Positions 9,098 through 18,300 of a DNA stretch of 64,000 nt are shown here, piece after piece. The stretch is from Sedimenticola sp. GTDB lineage: Bacteria; Pseudomonadota; Gammaproteobacteria; Chromatiales; Chromatiaceae. Under the pieces are notes generated by a model, which worked only from the letters and a program-made list of their open reading frames with translations, did no database searches and was not told where the DNA came from. Every line of letters begins with the position of its first letter. Positions within the stretch are counted from its first letter, which is position 1. The position numbers and the translations under genes were made by a program. The stretch lies in assembly GCA_027026755.1 (NCBI GenBank), contig JALVNE010000235.1, positions 1-64,000 on the forward strand, read 5' to 3'.

Positions 9098-9538
9098 TCA
9101 TGGACGAATGTAGGAATAACCCTGTTCCTGCAACTCCACGATGCGCAGCACACCGGCAGGAACGACCTTCACGCCTTCCAGCAGCTTGGGCTTCTTGCCG
9201 GTTTTCTTCTCGACTTTTTTCATGGTGTTGGCACAGGCACTGAAGCTGATGTCCTGCAGGGCCAGGCTCTTCACCCGGTTGGCCTGGGTGCTTTTTTGCG
9301 TCAGCAGACCCAGCCCCGGGCCATAGGCCACGATCTCGACCTGGACATTGTCCATGCCCAGCGCCTTTTGCAGGTTGACGGCATTGTTGAGGGCGATCTT
9401 CTGGGTGCGCGGGTCATCGGTACTGACCTGGATCACGACTTTGTGCGTCGCGCCCAGCTCGCTTGCAACGGCGAAGCCGGAACCGCAAAACAGCAGCATG
9501 ATGGCCAGTAGCGTGGATGACAGTGATTTGAAGTTCAT
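9098..9538 (-). CDS. Secreted DsrE/DsrF-like family protein
   Basis: A 146-residue protein with a signal peptide (about 1-25, ending AVAS) followed by a DsrE-like alpha/beta fold: a KVVIQVSTDDPRTQKIALNN start, an IVAYGPGLGLL turn, and a Cys in the FSACANTM segment, near where DsrE proteins carry their sulfur-binding Cys. DsrE-family proteins take part in sulfur relay, but the exported single-domain versions have no proven role. AAAGGAG is placed six bases before the ATG. It stands alone between two family C repeats. The Cys suggests persulfide or redox chemistry, as an inference only. Confidence 0.85.
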   Translation of the reverse strand: MNFKSLSSTLLAIMLLFCGSGFAVASELGATHKVVIQVSTDDPRTQKIALNNAVNLQKALGMDNVQVEIVAYGPGLGLLTQKSTQANRVKSLALQDISFSACANTMKKVEKKTGKKPKLLEGVKVVPAGVLRIVELQEQGYSYIRP

Positions 9539-9645
9539 GTTTCTCTCCTTTGGGTTTCAGTATTGTTGTTGGGTGGCTCCTAGACCGGGGAAGCCATCTT
9601 TCCCGGTTTTCTATAGAAGACACCGGGGTACTTTAGGGAGTGGGT

Positions 9646-9787
9646 GGGCTCGGAGTCAAATCAGGGACATGCAGCCTATGGGCACCTCGAAAAATTCGAG
9701 GCGTCCGTGCGGGACAAGGATGTGCCACACATAGGCTGTCTAAAAACGGTGTTTCTCAACAACCTGAGATGATTTGACTCTCAGCCC
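9646..9787. repeat. Composite repeat: family C ends around an inverted family B copy
   Basis: The left end GGGCTCGGAGTCAAATC (9646-9662) and right end GATTTGACTCTCAGCCC (9771-9787) are diverged family C termini. Between them, 9671-9766 is an inverted copy of the family B repeat seen at 1717-1803, with the same GTGTGTGGCACA-like and TCCCGCACG landmarks. The element marks the left side of the chemosensory operon. Confidence 0.75.
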
Positions 9788-10095
9788 TTTTGATTGTGGC
9801 CATCAAAGCCGGTGGCAACCCTGCACCGCACACAATGCGTCAAAAAAACGCTGCTTTTTCAGTCCCCTGCGGCCGGAACGTACTTCCGTTGAGTAGTCTT
9901 TATACCGATTCTTTACCGCTTTTTTACTGCTATGCAATAAGCCGGGCGTTGCTAATACTGTGATGCAGGTTGTATAGGCCCTGTCAAAAAAGCGAAACCT
10001 GTAGCAGAGATAGTATTTCAAGGTCGTTTTGGTGTTTGCTGTATTGATCCGAAACAGCATCTTTATTTGCACAACGCAAGCGGAGCGGTACGAAA
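9788..10095. other. Leader region of the chemosensory operon
   Basis: About 300 bases with no convincing gene, visibly richer in A/T than the DNA to the left. It must hold the promoter of the operon that starts at 10096, but no sigma-70, sigma-54 or sigma-28 promoter could be picked with confidence. An inverted repeat TTGAT/ATCAA with a 7-base spacer lies at its left edge. Confidence 0.4.
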
Positions 10096-10920
10096 ATGGG
10101 TATCAATAAACAGTTTATCATTTCAGCCTTTGATTTGTCTCAACGCGACCTGGGTATGTTAGGGCGCGGATTGCGCTTGTCAGATGGCCGCTCCCGAAAT
10201 TACAGCTTGAGCGACGGGGCACTGGAAGATGCAGACATCATTATCGCCGACGGCGCCAGTCTAGAGAAACTTTCTACAGTATATCCTTTAAGAGCCGACC
10301 AGGCGTTGGTCGTGGTGGGCGACAAAAATGCTATTGATGCGTTGAAAACGGAACATGAGTACTGCATTTCCAGGCCCCTGCTGGCGCCACGGGTGCTGGA
10401 TATTCTGGATCGAGTAACGACGGAGAAACTGGGTTTTACACCGGAGTTGGTGGTCGGAGGTGTGTCAGATAACGAGGTCGATCTTTTGCATAATGAGGAA
10501 AATATACTCAGGGAACGTATGGGCAAAAAAACGGCGACTTCGCCGGACAATGACAAACTAAAACGCACCAAGGCAGCAAAGAAAGTATTGGTCGTGGACG
10601 ACAGCCTGATCGTTCGTGAACAAATGAAATTGATCCTTGGTGAGCTGGGTACCGTGGTAACCACCTGCAGCAGTGGCGAGGAGGCGTTGGAGGAGGTCGA
10701 GCGTAACAAATACGATGTGATTTTCCTTGATGTGGTTATGCCCGGGCGTAGTGGCTTCGACACATGCAAGATGCTCAAACAGAAAGAGATCAATGGCGCA
10801 AAAGTCATCATGTTGACCAGTAAGAGTTCGCCGGTAAGCCGGGTCAGAGGACGTCTATCCGGCGCCAACACTTATATCACCAAACCCGCCACAGTGGATA
10901 AGTTGGCGCAATTTGTCTGA
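10096..10920 (+). CDS. Response regulator with N-terminal pseudo-receiver and C-terminal receiver
   Basis: A 274-residue protein with no DNA-binding output domain. The C-terminal receiver (about 160-274) is complete: acidic pair Asp168/Asp169 in VLVVDDS, phospho-acceptor Asp212 in IFLDVVMPG, and the YITKPA lysine. The first 110 residues look like a degenerate receiver (FIISAFD strand, ADIIIADG strand, CISRPL in place of the KPL region) but lack the acidic pair. A low-complexity linker of about 50 residues joins them. As first gene of the cluster it probably acts like PilG, the output receiver of Pil-Chp systems. GGAG lies upstream of the ATG at 10096, although the spacing is long. Confidence 0.85.
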   Translation: MGINKQFIISAFDLSQRDLGMLGRGLRLSDGRSRNYSLSDGALEDADIIIADGASLEKLSTVYPLRADQALVVVGDKNAIDALKTEHEYCISRPLLAPRVLDILDRVTTEKLGFTPELVVGGVSDNEVDLLHNEENILRERMGKKTATSPDNDKLKRTKAAKKVLVVDDSLIVREQMKLILGELGTVVTTCSSGEEALEEVERNKYDVIFLDVVMPGRSGFDTCKMLKQKEINGAKVIMLTSKSSPVSRVRGRLSGANTYITKPATVDKLAQFV

Positions 10921-10997
10921 GGCTGTTTGAACTGTATCTCGGGCGTTGTGAAATCCACACTCTCGGCATTCACCTACGAAGTTAGATAGAGGTAACA

Positions 10998-11462
10998 ATG
11001 TACGCAAATATGCAATTACAGGCAGCCGCTTCAGGCCCAACAAATCAATTTCCGTTGTTTGCACCAATGGAATCAGGTCATGGCCTGGGTGTGGGCGGCA
11101 GTGTGAGATCTGTTTTGATCGTCGATGATTCCTTGGTAGAACGTGAAAATCTCAAAAGCATTTTGAGCGCGTCATCCATCAGTGTCGCGGAAGCCGATAG
11201 TGGTGAATCCGCGCTTGCGACTGCAGAGAGGGTCAAGCCTGACCTGATTTTTCTTGACATCATGATGCCGGGCATGGACGGCTTCGCGGTGTGCAGGGAT
11301 TTGCATGGCGACGAACAGACCAAAGCAATACCTGTAGTGATGGTCAGCAGCAAAGACAACCGTTCTGACAAGGTTTGGGCAGAACAGATGGGCGCTGTCG
11401 CTTACATTACCAAACCTTATAGCGCTGAAGACATCCTGGCCGTCATTAGGAAGGTTGGTTGA
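10998..11462 (+). CDS. Single-domain response regulator, PilH/CheY-like
   Basis: A 154-residue receiver protein. After a variable 35-residue N-terminal tail come VLIVDDS, the phospho-acceptor Asp87 in LIFLDIMMPGMDG, a VVMVSSKDN segment carrying the conserved Ser/Thr position, and the AYITKPY lysine. GAGG five bases before the ATG supports this start rather than the internal Met24. By analogy to Pil-Chp systems, the second CheY-like protein (PilH) acts as phosphate sink or antagonist of the first. Receptor and kinase are encoded downstream. Confidence 0.85.
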   Translation: MYANMQLQAAASGPTNQFPLFAPMESGHGLGVGGSVRSVLIVDDSLVERENLKSILSASSISVAEADSGESALATAERVKPDLIFLDIMMPGMDGFAVCRDLHGDEQTKAIPVVMVSSKDNRSDKVWAEQMGAVAYITKPYSAEDILAVIRKVG

Positions 11463-11618
11463 GCTGCCAGTGGGTCGGCCGGGACATTTCATGAATCCCT
11501 GCCGTTTATGCGAAATTCACTCTTCAATGCAGGTGTCCGGCGTTGGATTGCCGCTGGCAATGCCCCGGCACCGCAGTTGGGTCATGAACATTTTGGGGTA
11601 TATCCAGGGAACAGGACA

Positions 11619-12137
11619 ATGAGTATGTATCTTTCGCCAACTCAGGCACTGAGAACGCCATTTGTTTTACCGGACCTAGCCCCAACGTCGGCCAACAAGG
11701 AGCAGGCATGGAGACGACGGGTATTCAGGATTGGTCGCTTCGATCTGGTATTGAAGACAGAGCCACTCATGGAATTGCTAAGGGATCCCAAAATTTATCC
11801 CCTGCCTTTTGCCCCAGCTCAATGCGTGGGTTTGATCAACCGCCGCGGGGGCTTGATACCGGTATTCGACTGGCAAGCCGAGTTCCTCGTTCCAGAAAAT
11901 GAACGTAGCCAAGCGAATGTTCTGGTGTTGGGGGAGGGGCCGGAAGCTCTGGCGTTAGTTATAGGCGAAGTTCTTCATCAGATTTCCATCAGTGGCGAAA
12001 TCGATTTCTCAACGGATGGCGCCCAGGATCTGCCCGCGCCAATCTCCGGATCCATAGAAGGCATTATCCAGCACCAGGGCAAGCTGTATTTTCGAGTGGA
12101 TCATGAAAAGCTGATAAGTCACTTTACAACGAATTAA
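11619..12137 (+). CDS. CheW-like adaptor, PilI-type
   Basis: A 172-residue protein with one CheW fold (about 28-170) that should link the chemoreceptor to the CheA kinase. Diagnostic landmarks are RRRVFRIGRFDLVLKTE, YPLPFAPAQCVGLINRRGGLIPVFDW, and the later VLGEGPEALALVIGEV strand pair. The start at 11619 (ATGAGTATGTAT) is preferred, with AGGA close upstream. The ATG at 11508 would add 37 residues and has no ribosome site. The gene lies between the PilH-like receiver and the solute-binding protein in one plus-strand operon. Confidence 0.82.
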   Translation: MSMYLSPTQALRTPFVLPDLAPTSANKEQAWRRRVFRIGRFDLVLKTEPLMELLRDPKIYPLPFAPAQCVGLINRRGGLIPVFDWQAEFLVPENERSQANVLVLGEGPEALALVIGEVLHQISISGEIDFSTDGAQDLPAPISGSIEGIIQHQGKLYFRVDHEKLISHFTTN

Positions 12138-12157
12138 ACATTAAAAGGTAATACAAA

Positions 12158-13375
12158 ATGAAACCAAGTCATGTATTCGTGGCCTTTCTCACAGCGGTAT
12201 TGTTACCGACGGTGACTGTGGCGGCCGATCCGGGGGTGGAGCCTGGATTGGTGCGCGTTGCCGGTGTGCTGGACCTTGAGGGACGCTCCCGTGGGTTGGG
12301 CCAGGGTATGAAGAAAGGCATCGAAGCCGCACTGAAAGGTAAGGTCATACACGGCCGAAGGATAAAGTATATCACCGCAAACGATTCCTACACGCCAGCC
12401 AAGACCATCGTCGCAACCGAGGCCCTGATCAAGGAACAGCGGCCCTTTCTGTTTATGGGCAATGTAGGCACCCCAACAGCCAAGGTTTCCTTGCCCATAC
12501 TGGCCGAAAACAATATTCCTGCTGTAGGTTTCTTCACCGGTGCTGGCCTTCTGCGTCCCGGTAAAGGCCCTATTCTCAACTATCGCGCCAGTTATGTGCA
12601 GGAAACGGCGGCCGTTATCGATCGCGCGCTGGAAAATGGCGTCCCGGCCAAAGCGATCTGTGCCTATGTACAGAATGATGCCTATGGCATGGCCGGGGTA
12701 ACCGGCATCCTGCGTGCTCTGCGAGGCCGGCGCGGGGCATCCCGGGCGGTAGCGGCCCTGGAGCAGTTGTTGGCCATGAAGGGCGATAACCCGCCTCGCA
12801 ATGGAGTTGGCCCGGTCGGCGTCTATCAGCGCAATACCTTCACTGCTCGCCCGGGATACGAGTCCTTGCGGGCCTGGGAGCAAAAACAGAATACCCGTTG
12901 CCAGGTCGTGGTGACGGTTGGCGCCTATCAGTCGATCGCCAAGTTTGCCGGTTATTCCCGTTATAAGGGACGTGACTGGATAATAAGTGCAGTGTCCTTT
13001 ACCGGAGCTGAAAACTTCGCCAATGCATTGCGTGCCAACAAAGCGACGGACAATATATTGATGACCCAGGTGGTGCCTCCCCTGGACTCCAACCTGCCCA
13101 TCGTGGAACAAGCCCGCGCATCCCTGGGCGACGATTTTGGCTACGTGACTTTGGAGGGGTATATCGTCGGTCGAATGTTTTTGCAGATATTGGAACAGGC
13201 CGGCGTGAATCCTACTCGCGCCAGTTTCATGAGAGCGGCGCTGGGGCATGAATTTGAATTGGGAGGCCTGAAACTTGACTTTACCGATGACAATCAGGCT
13301 TCAGATCTGGTGGTGCTGACACATTTGAGCAAGGACGGCTGGCAGCCCTTGAAAGAAGGGCAGTGGATCGAGTAA
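12158..13375 (+). CDS. Periplasmic type I solute-binding protein (Peripla_BP_6, ABC-type) inside a chemosensory operon
   Basis: A 405-residue exported protein: signal peptide 1-22 (TVTVAA), then a two-lobe fold of the Leu/Ile/Val-amide-binding class. Family marks include VRVAGVLDLEGRSRGLGQGMKKG, IKEQRPFLFMGNVGTPT, the VGFFTGAGLLRP strand, NYRASYVQETAAVIDRAL, and LEGYIVGRMFLQILEQAG near the C-terminus. No permease or ATPase gene lies nearby. Its place between CheW and the chemoreceptor suggests that it presents a ligand to the receptor rather than to a transporter. AAGG precedes the ATG by 8 bases. The ligand is unknown; amino acids, amides or short organic acids are the usual range for the family. 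Confidence 0.85.
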   Translation: MKPSHVFVAFLTAVLLPTVTVAADPGVEPGLVRVAGVLDLEGRSRGLGQGMKKGIEAALKGKVIHGRRIKYITANDSYTPAKTIVATEALIKEQRPFLFMGNVGTPTAKVSLPILAENNIPAVGFFTGAGLLRPGKGPILNYRASYVQETAAVIDRALENGVPAKAICAYVQNDAYGMAGVTGILRALRGRRGASRAVAALEQLLAMKGDNPPRNGVGPVGVYQRNTFTARPGYESLRAWEQKQNTRCQVVVTVGAYQSIAKFAGYSRYKGRDWIISAVSFTGAENFANALRANKATDNILMTQVVPPLDSNLPIVEQARASLGDDFGYVTLEGYIVGRMFLQILEQAGVNPTRASFMRAALGHEFELGGLKLDFTDDNQASDLVVLTHLSKDGWQPLKEGQWIE

Positions 13376-13531
13376 GCGGGGCGGAAATACAAAGTCATTC
13401 GTAACCTGGAATATATATCCACAACAATACATGACACGGGTGTCCCGCCGGTTGTCAGATGAATTCATGAAATTGTTCGTTCAATGAAATTTCGGGGACA
13501 AACAACATTTAATTAACGGAGTGCAAGGCTC

Positions 13532-15340
13532 ATGTTTAACAAACTGGGAATTGGTACAAGGTTGTTATTGCTAGTAACACTTCTGGTATCGGTGATATTG
13601 ATTCTTTCATTGGTTGCTACCACAAACTTTAAACGCGCTGGAAACAACCAGCAGCAATTGAGCGAATTGGTGCATCGAGGGGCCAGGCTGCGCGCCGTCG
13701 AGGACGTGGTGGGCCAGAAGCTGCGGGACAGCTTGTACAATTTGAATGCAGGCGCGTTGACCTGGGCCGATGCCGGACGCGACCTCGAAAAACTGAAAGG
13801 GGATCTGGCGCGTCGTTGGGGCGCCTACCTGGATTCTCTGCCTGAAGCCGACAAAGCAAAAAAAGGCGAAGAAATGGCTGCCGCACTCAAGTTGGTGCAG
13901 GATACCATCGATGAAGGTTTGCGCTTGATAAAGAATGAAGATTATTCCTCGTTGGCGCTGTTCGTAGAAAACGATGTCACGCCATCATTGGCGCCGATGC
14001 TTCGCGGTCTGGCCAGGGATTCTGGGCAACTTTCGGAATCAGCGGAGCAATTGTTGTTGACCGCCCAGGAAGATATCGCTCGTTCCAACAATATCCTCTA
14101 TGCTGTCATTGCCATTGGATTGTTCCTCAGTGTGCTGGTTGGATGGATCACCTACCGTTCTATCACAGTGCCTTTGGAGGTGGTGTCCAAAACCATCGAA
14201 GATATCGCCCAGGGAGATGACAGCGCCCGCACCAAACTTGATGGCAATGACGAGATAAATCGTCTGGGCAGGGCATTTGACCAGATGCTGGACGAAAAAT
14301 CCGAATATCTGCAACAAAAGGAGAAGGAGGCAGAAGAACTGAACGATGCGGTGGTCAACCTCCTCAAAGGTGTATTTGCTCTCAGCCAGAAAGACCTGAC
14401 GGTGAAAGTGCCAGTGTCTGAGGATGCTACCGGGCCAGTGGCAGACGCGATCAATATGATGGCGGATGAAACCGCCAAGGTATTGCTCAACGTTCAGGAA
14501 ATCGCTCACGCGGTCGAAGACTCTGCGACTACCGTGGATGATCAGGCCAAAGCGGTTCGGGACAACTCGGAAGAACAGACCCGTTCTATCGCCAATACCA
14601 TGAAGATTCTCGATGTCGCGTCAGAAAAGCTGCAGGCCATCGCCAAGGTCGCGCAACAGGTCAATAACCAGGCCAACGAAACCTCGAACGTCTCTGTTTC
14701 CGCATTGAATACAGTAAGTGATTCCGTAAACAGTCTGGATAAGGTAAGAGTGGCGATTCAGGAAGCCGGTAAACGTATCAAACGGCTTGGGGAACGTTCA
14801 CAGGAAATCGGCACCATCGTTGACGTTATCAACAGTATCGCCGAGCGAACCACGGTATTGGCCCTCAACGCCAGCATGCAGGCAGCCTCTGCCGGCGAGG
14901 CCGGTCGGGGTTTTGCGGTGGTGGCCGACGAGGTACAGCGTCTGGCTGCCAACGCCCGCCAGTCCACCGACCAGATTGCAGGCCTGGTGAAAAACATTCA
15001 GGTGGAAACTTCCGACACGATTTCCACCATGGACACCGTTATCAGCCAGGTGGTCGATTCTTCGGACAAAGCGCAAAAGGCCGGTGAAAAAATGAGTCTC
15101 AACCAGTCACAGATCGAACAGCTGGTTAAATCCGTGGAAAGTATTGCGGATGCTTCTGTCGAGCAGGCAAAAATCGCGCGGGATCTGTTGAAGAGATCAG
15201 AGCTGATCAATAACAAGATCAACCAAACCAACGCGGCCATTGCCGATCAGATGAACCAGACGGGTAAACTGACCGAGTATGCAACGGAGTTGGTTTCTTC
15301 GGTCAGCGTATTCAAACTGCCGGCGGGCGGGGAATCCTGA
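13532..15340 (+). CDS. Methyl-accepting chemotaxis protein, PilJ-like
   Basis: A 602-residue transmembrane chemoreceptor. TM1 is about 10-30 and TM2 about 188-207, enclosing a helical periplasmic sensor domain of about 155 residues (four-helix-bundle type). A HAMP domain (208-260) and a second HAMP-like segment (about 275-320) come next, then the cytoplasmic coiled coil with the hairpin tip at about 437-473 ([28 protein letters not shown]). The tip is PilJ-like rather than Tsr-like. No C-terminal CheR-tethering pentapeptide was seen and no CheR/CheB gene is in the cluster, so adaptation by methylation may be absent or provided from elsewhere. The solute-binding protein encoded just upstream is a plausible ligand partner. 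Confidence 0.93.
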   Translation: MFNKLGIGTRLLLLVTLLVSVILILSLVATTNFKRAGNNQQQLSELVHRGARLRAVEDVVGQKLRDSLYNLNAGALTWADAGRDLEKLKGDLARRWGAYLDSLPEADKAKKGEEMAAALKLVQDTIDEGLRLIKNEDYSSLALFVENDVTPSLAPMLRGLARDSGQLSESAEQLLLTAQEDIARSNNILYAVIAIGLFLSVLVGWITYRSITVPLEVVSKTIEDIAQGDDSARTKLDGNDEINRLGRAFDQMLDEKSEYLQQKEKEAEELNDAVVNLLKGVFALSQKDLTVKVPVSEDATGPVADAINMMADETAKVLLNVQEIAHAVEDSATTVDDQAKAVRDNSEEQTRSIANTMKILDVASEKLQAIAKVAQQVNNQANETSNVSVSALNTVSDSVNSLDKVRVAIQEAGKRIKRLGERSQEIGTIVDVINSIAERTTVLALNASMQAASAGEAGRGFAVVADEVQRLAANARQSTDQIAGLVKNIQVETSDTISTMDTVISQVVDSSDKAQKAGEKMSLNQSQIEQLVKSVESIADASVEQAKIARDLLKRSELINNKINQTNAAIADQMNQTGKLTEYATELVSSVSVFKLPAGGES

Positions 15341-15354
15341 TCTGGAATGAGCTG

Positions 15355-18300
15355 ATGGCATATTCCTTGGGACAAAAACTGGTACCGGAACTCAAGCGCT
15401 TGGTCGCCGCGCTGGCGGACCAAGATGGACAGGTCGATGAGGTTCTGGAGGATATTGCGGATCTGGCCGCAGAAGAAGGCCTGGAGCAATTGGCCGAGCT
15501 GGCCGACTATTTGCTGATCCTCAATGATCTGGGCGGGGAAGCGCAGGTCAGGGAAGATATCGCCGCCTGGTTGGATGTTCTTGCGACCATCGACGAAACG
15601 AATGCCAATGCGGTATCGCAGCAACTCTCGCTCTTGTATGCCAAATTGCGCGCAGACATCAAGCAGCTGGCCGACCTGGATATTGGAGAGGACTTGCTGG
15701 ATCGTCTTTATTCCTTTCTGGCGCCGACTCAGCAGTCTGCGCCCGCCAGCGAGGCAAGGGAAAAACATGCTGCTGAACAGGGACTCGGACCACTTGATCA
15801 TGAAACCACCGCCGGTATGGCTGCCATTGTCGAAGATGCAGTGCCAGATGTCGGGGGCAGTTGTTCCGCAGACGCGTCAGCCGTTGCTCCTGAACCTGAA
15901 GCGCGGTCATCGTCAGAGCTGGCGCCAGAAAAGACGGTTTCCCTGTTGCACACAAAAGAAGGGATCAATCCTCGCCTGGTAGATGCTTTCAATCAGGAAA
16001 CCCTGCCCCAGATCGACAGTCTGGTGGAACGCTTGGCAAACCAGACGCCTGGCCAATGGCCTGAGCACGATGCGCTGGTGCGATTGCCTCATACGATAAA
16101 AGGTGCAGCAGCCGTTATTGGTCTGGGGCCTTTGGCCGCACTGGCTGAAGCGCTGGAAAATGCCCTGGACAATATGCCTGATACTGGCCCTTCACTTCAG
16201 CAACAGTCATTGTTGCGCAAGGCGGCACAACAGTTGGAGGCGTTGGCAAATGCCTGGAAGGAAAAAGTTCCGTTTTCCATCCAGGCGCTTCAAGCCGTGG
16301 TGCAGCAACTGAGAGAAGCATTTCAGGAGAATGCGACGGTTACGGAATCGCCACAATCTGCACAAGACCCGATGGAATCCATGTGGCTGGAACCAAAACC
16401 TGATCTTGATCCCAGACTGCGCGATTCTTTCTTCCTCGAAACGCCCGATCAAGTCATGGAGCTGGCCCAGTTGCTGCAATTGGCCAGCAGTCGCGATACA
16501 GAAGATATCGACATCAACGCGGCGATGCGTCTTGCGCATACTGTCAAAGGCAGTGCCAACCTGGCTGGGTTGATGATGTTGCAGGATTTGGCCCACTTGC
16601 TGGAAGACTTGTTGCAGGCGCTGGGCGAACACGGTGGCCTGGAGGAACACAAGGAACTGTTGAGTGAGGCAGGCGACCTTTTATCTCTCATCGGTGAAGC
16701 TTTGGAATCCCGATCACAACAGATTGAGGCGCCGGTAGCAGAGCTGGCCAGCAGACTGTGGAAAGCCGTGGATCAAGTCACTGTGGGGGGCGGTGACCGG
16801 CAAGACGATGCCGAGGATGTCGATCACGGTGCTGCGGAAAGCGTTGCTGATGATGCGTTCGCGCTGTTGGCCTGGGCTGAAGACGCCCCGGAAGCGCAGG
16901 TGGATGCATTCTTCGAACAGGCGCCTGATGAGATGAAAGAGTTGGCAGCAATACTGGCGGAAGGCGGATCTCTCGAGGCCGGGCAGATAAAAGCTTTCGT
17001 GGAATCGGCCTTACAGATCAAGCAATCCGCGGCCTCGATTGGCCTCGATGCTATTGCCAGGCTGTTTGCTGCAATGGTGTCTTTTGTCGCCCGTTTTTCT
17101 GCAGGTCCGCCTTCATCGGCGGATCGAGATCTGATCGCGAGAGCCTCGGCTGCGCTATTGAACCTCAGCGGCGCCCTGGCGGGAGAAAACGATCCTGATC
17201 CCGCCATCCAGGATCTAAGCATGGCCCTGGAGAAGGCCGCCCGGACACCATTGTCAACGCGGCCGGAAAAGCCTGCGGCCAGCAGCGTGGCCGGAGAACA
17301 GGTCATTCGTATTCCCTTGGCCAGCCTGAATCAGTTGCTCAGTCAGGTGGGCGAGTTGTCGTCCAACAATACCCTGATGCGCAACAGCCTGGAAAAAGTA
17401 ACCCATCTGTTACAGTCTTTGTTGCAAAAAGGGGCTCATGCCCGTGAACTGTTGCAGGAACTCAGTTTGCTGGTGGAAACCGGCAACCTGGGAACCAGCC
17501 TGGCAGCGACGAGCATGTCGGAGATGGATCCCCTGGAGATGGATCAATACAATGCCTTGCACAGTCAGACATCCACTTTTGCCGAAGCCTTGACCGATAC
17601 GCTGGTGTTGCAGCGCCAGGCCAACGTCGAACTGGAACATGCCAGAGGATTCGTGGGGGTTCAGGAACGGCTCAGTCGGGAGATCAGTGAGATCGTGCTG
17701 GCGGCCCGCATGGTTTCTGTTGGTTCACTGATACCGCGCATGGAGCGTATTGTCAGAGAGGCGGGCAGAGCGACCGGCAAGAAAGTTCGCTTGCGTGTAC
17801 AGGGTGAGCATCTGTTGCTCGATACCAATGTATTGAACGTCATCCGTGATCCCCTGATGCATTTGTTGCGAAACGCGGTTGATCATGGCATCGAGCCTGC
17901 CGATGTGCGGCGAGCCAAAGGCAAGCCGGAAGAAGGCGATATCCAGCTCAATTTCATTCACAAGGGTGCACGTATTCTGATCCAGGTGATTGATGACGGC
18001 GCCGGGTTTTCATTTGCCGCTATCAGCGAAGCAGCCAAACGTCAGCATATCGACGTGAGCCGGCTCGATCAGCAGGAGCTGTTGCAATTGCTGACCCAGC
18101 CAGGTTTCACCACCCGCAAGAAGGTGAGCAGCCTGTCCGGTCGTGGTGTGGGTCTGGACGTGGTGCGCACGGCAGTCGAGACGGTCAAGGGCAGTCTGAG
18201 GCTGAGCCAAAGCGAAGCCGGTGGATCACAATTCGAAATGCTGGTTCCCATTACCCTGGTTTCCGTGCCTTCATTGTTCGTCGAGGTAAGCGGTCAGATC

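Noticed and set aside
9787-9803. FNR box in front of the chemosensory operon (TTGAT/ATCAA)
   Set aside because: The half-sites are 7 bases apart, not 4, and lie about 300 bases from the first gene.
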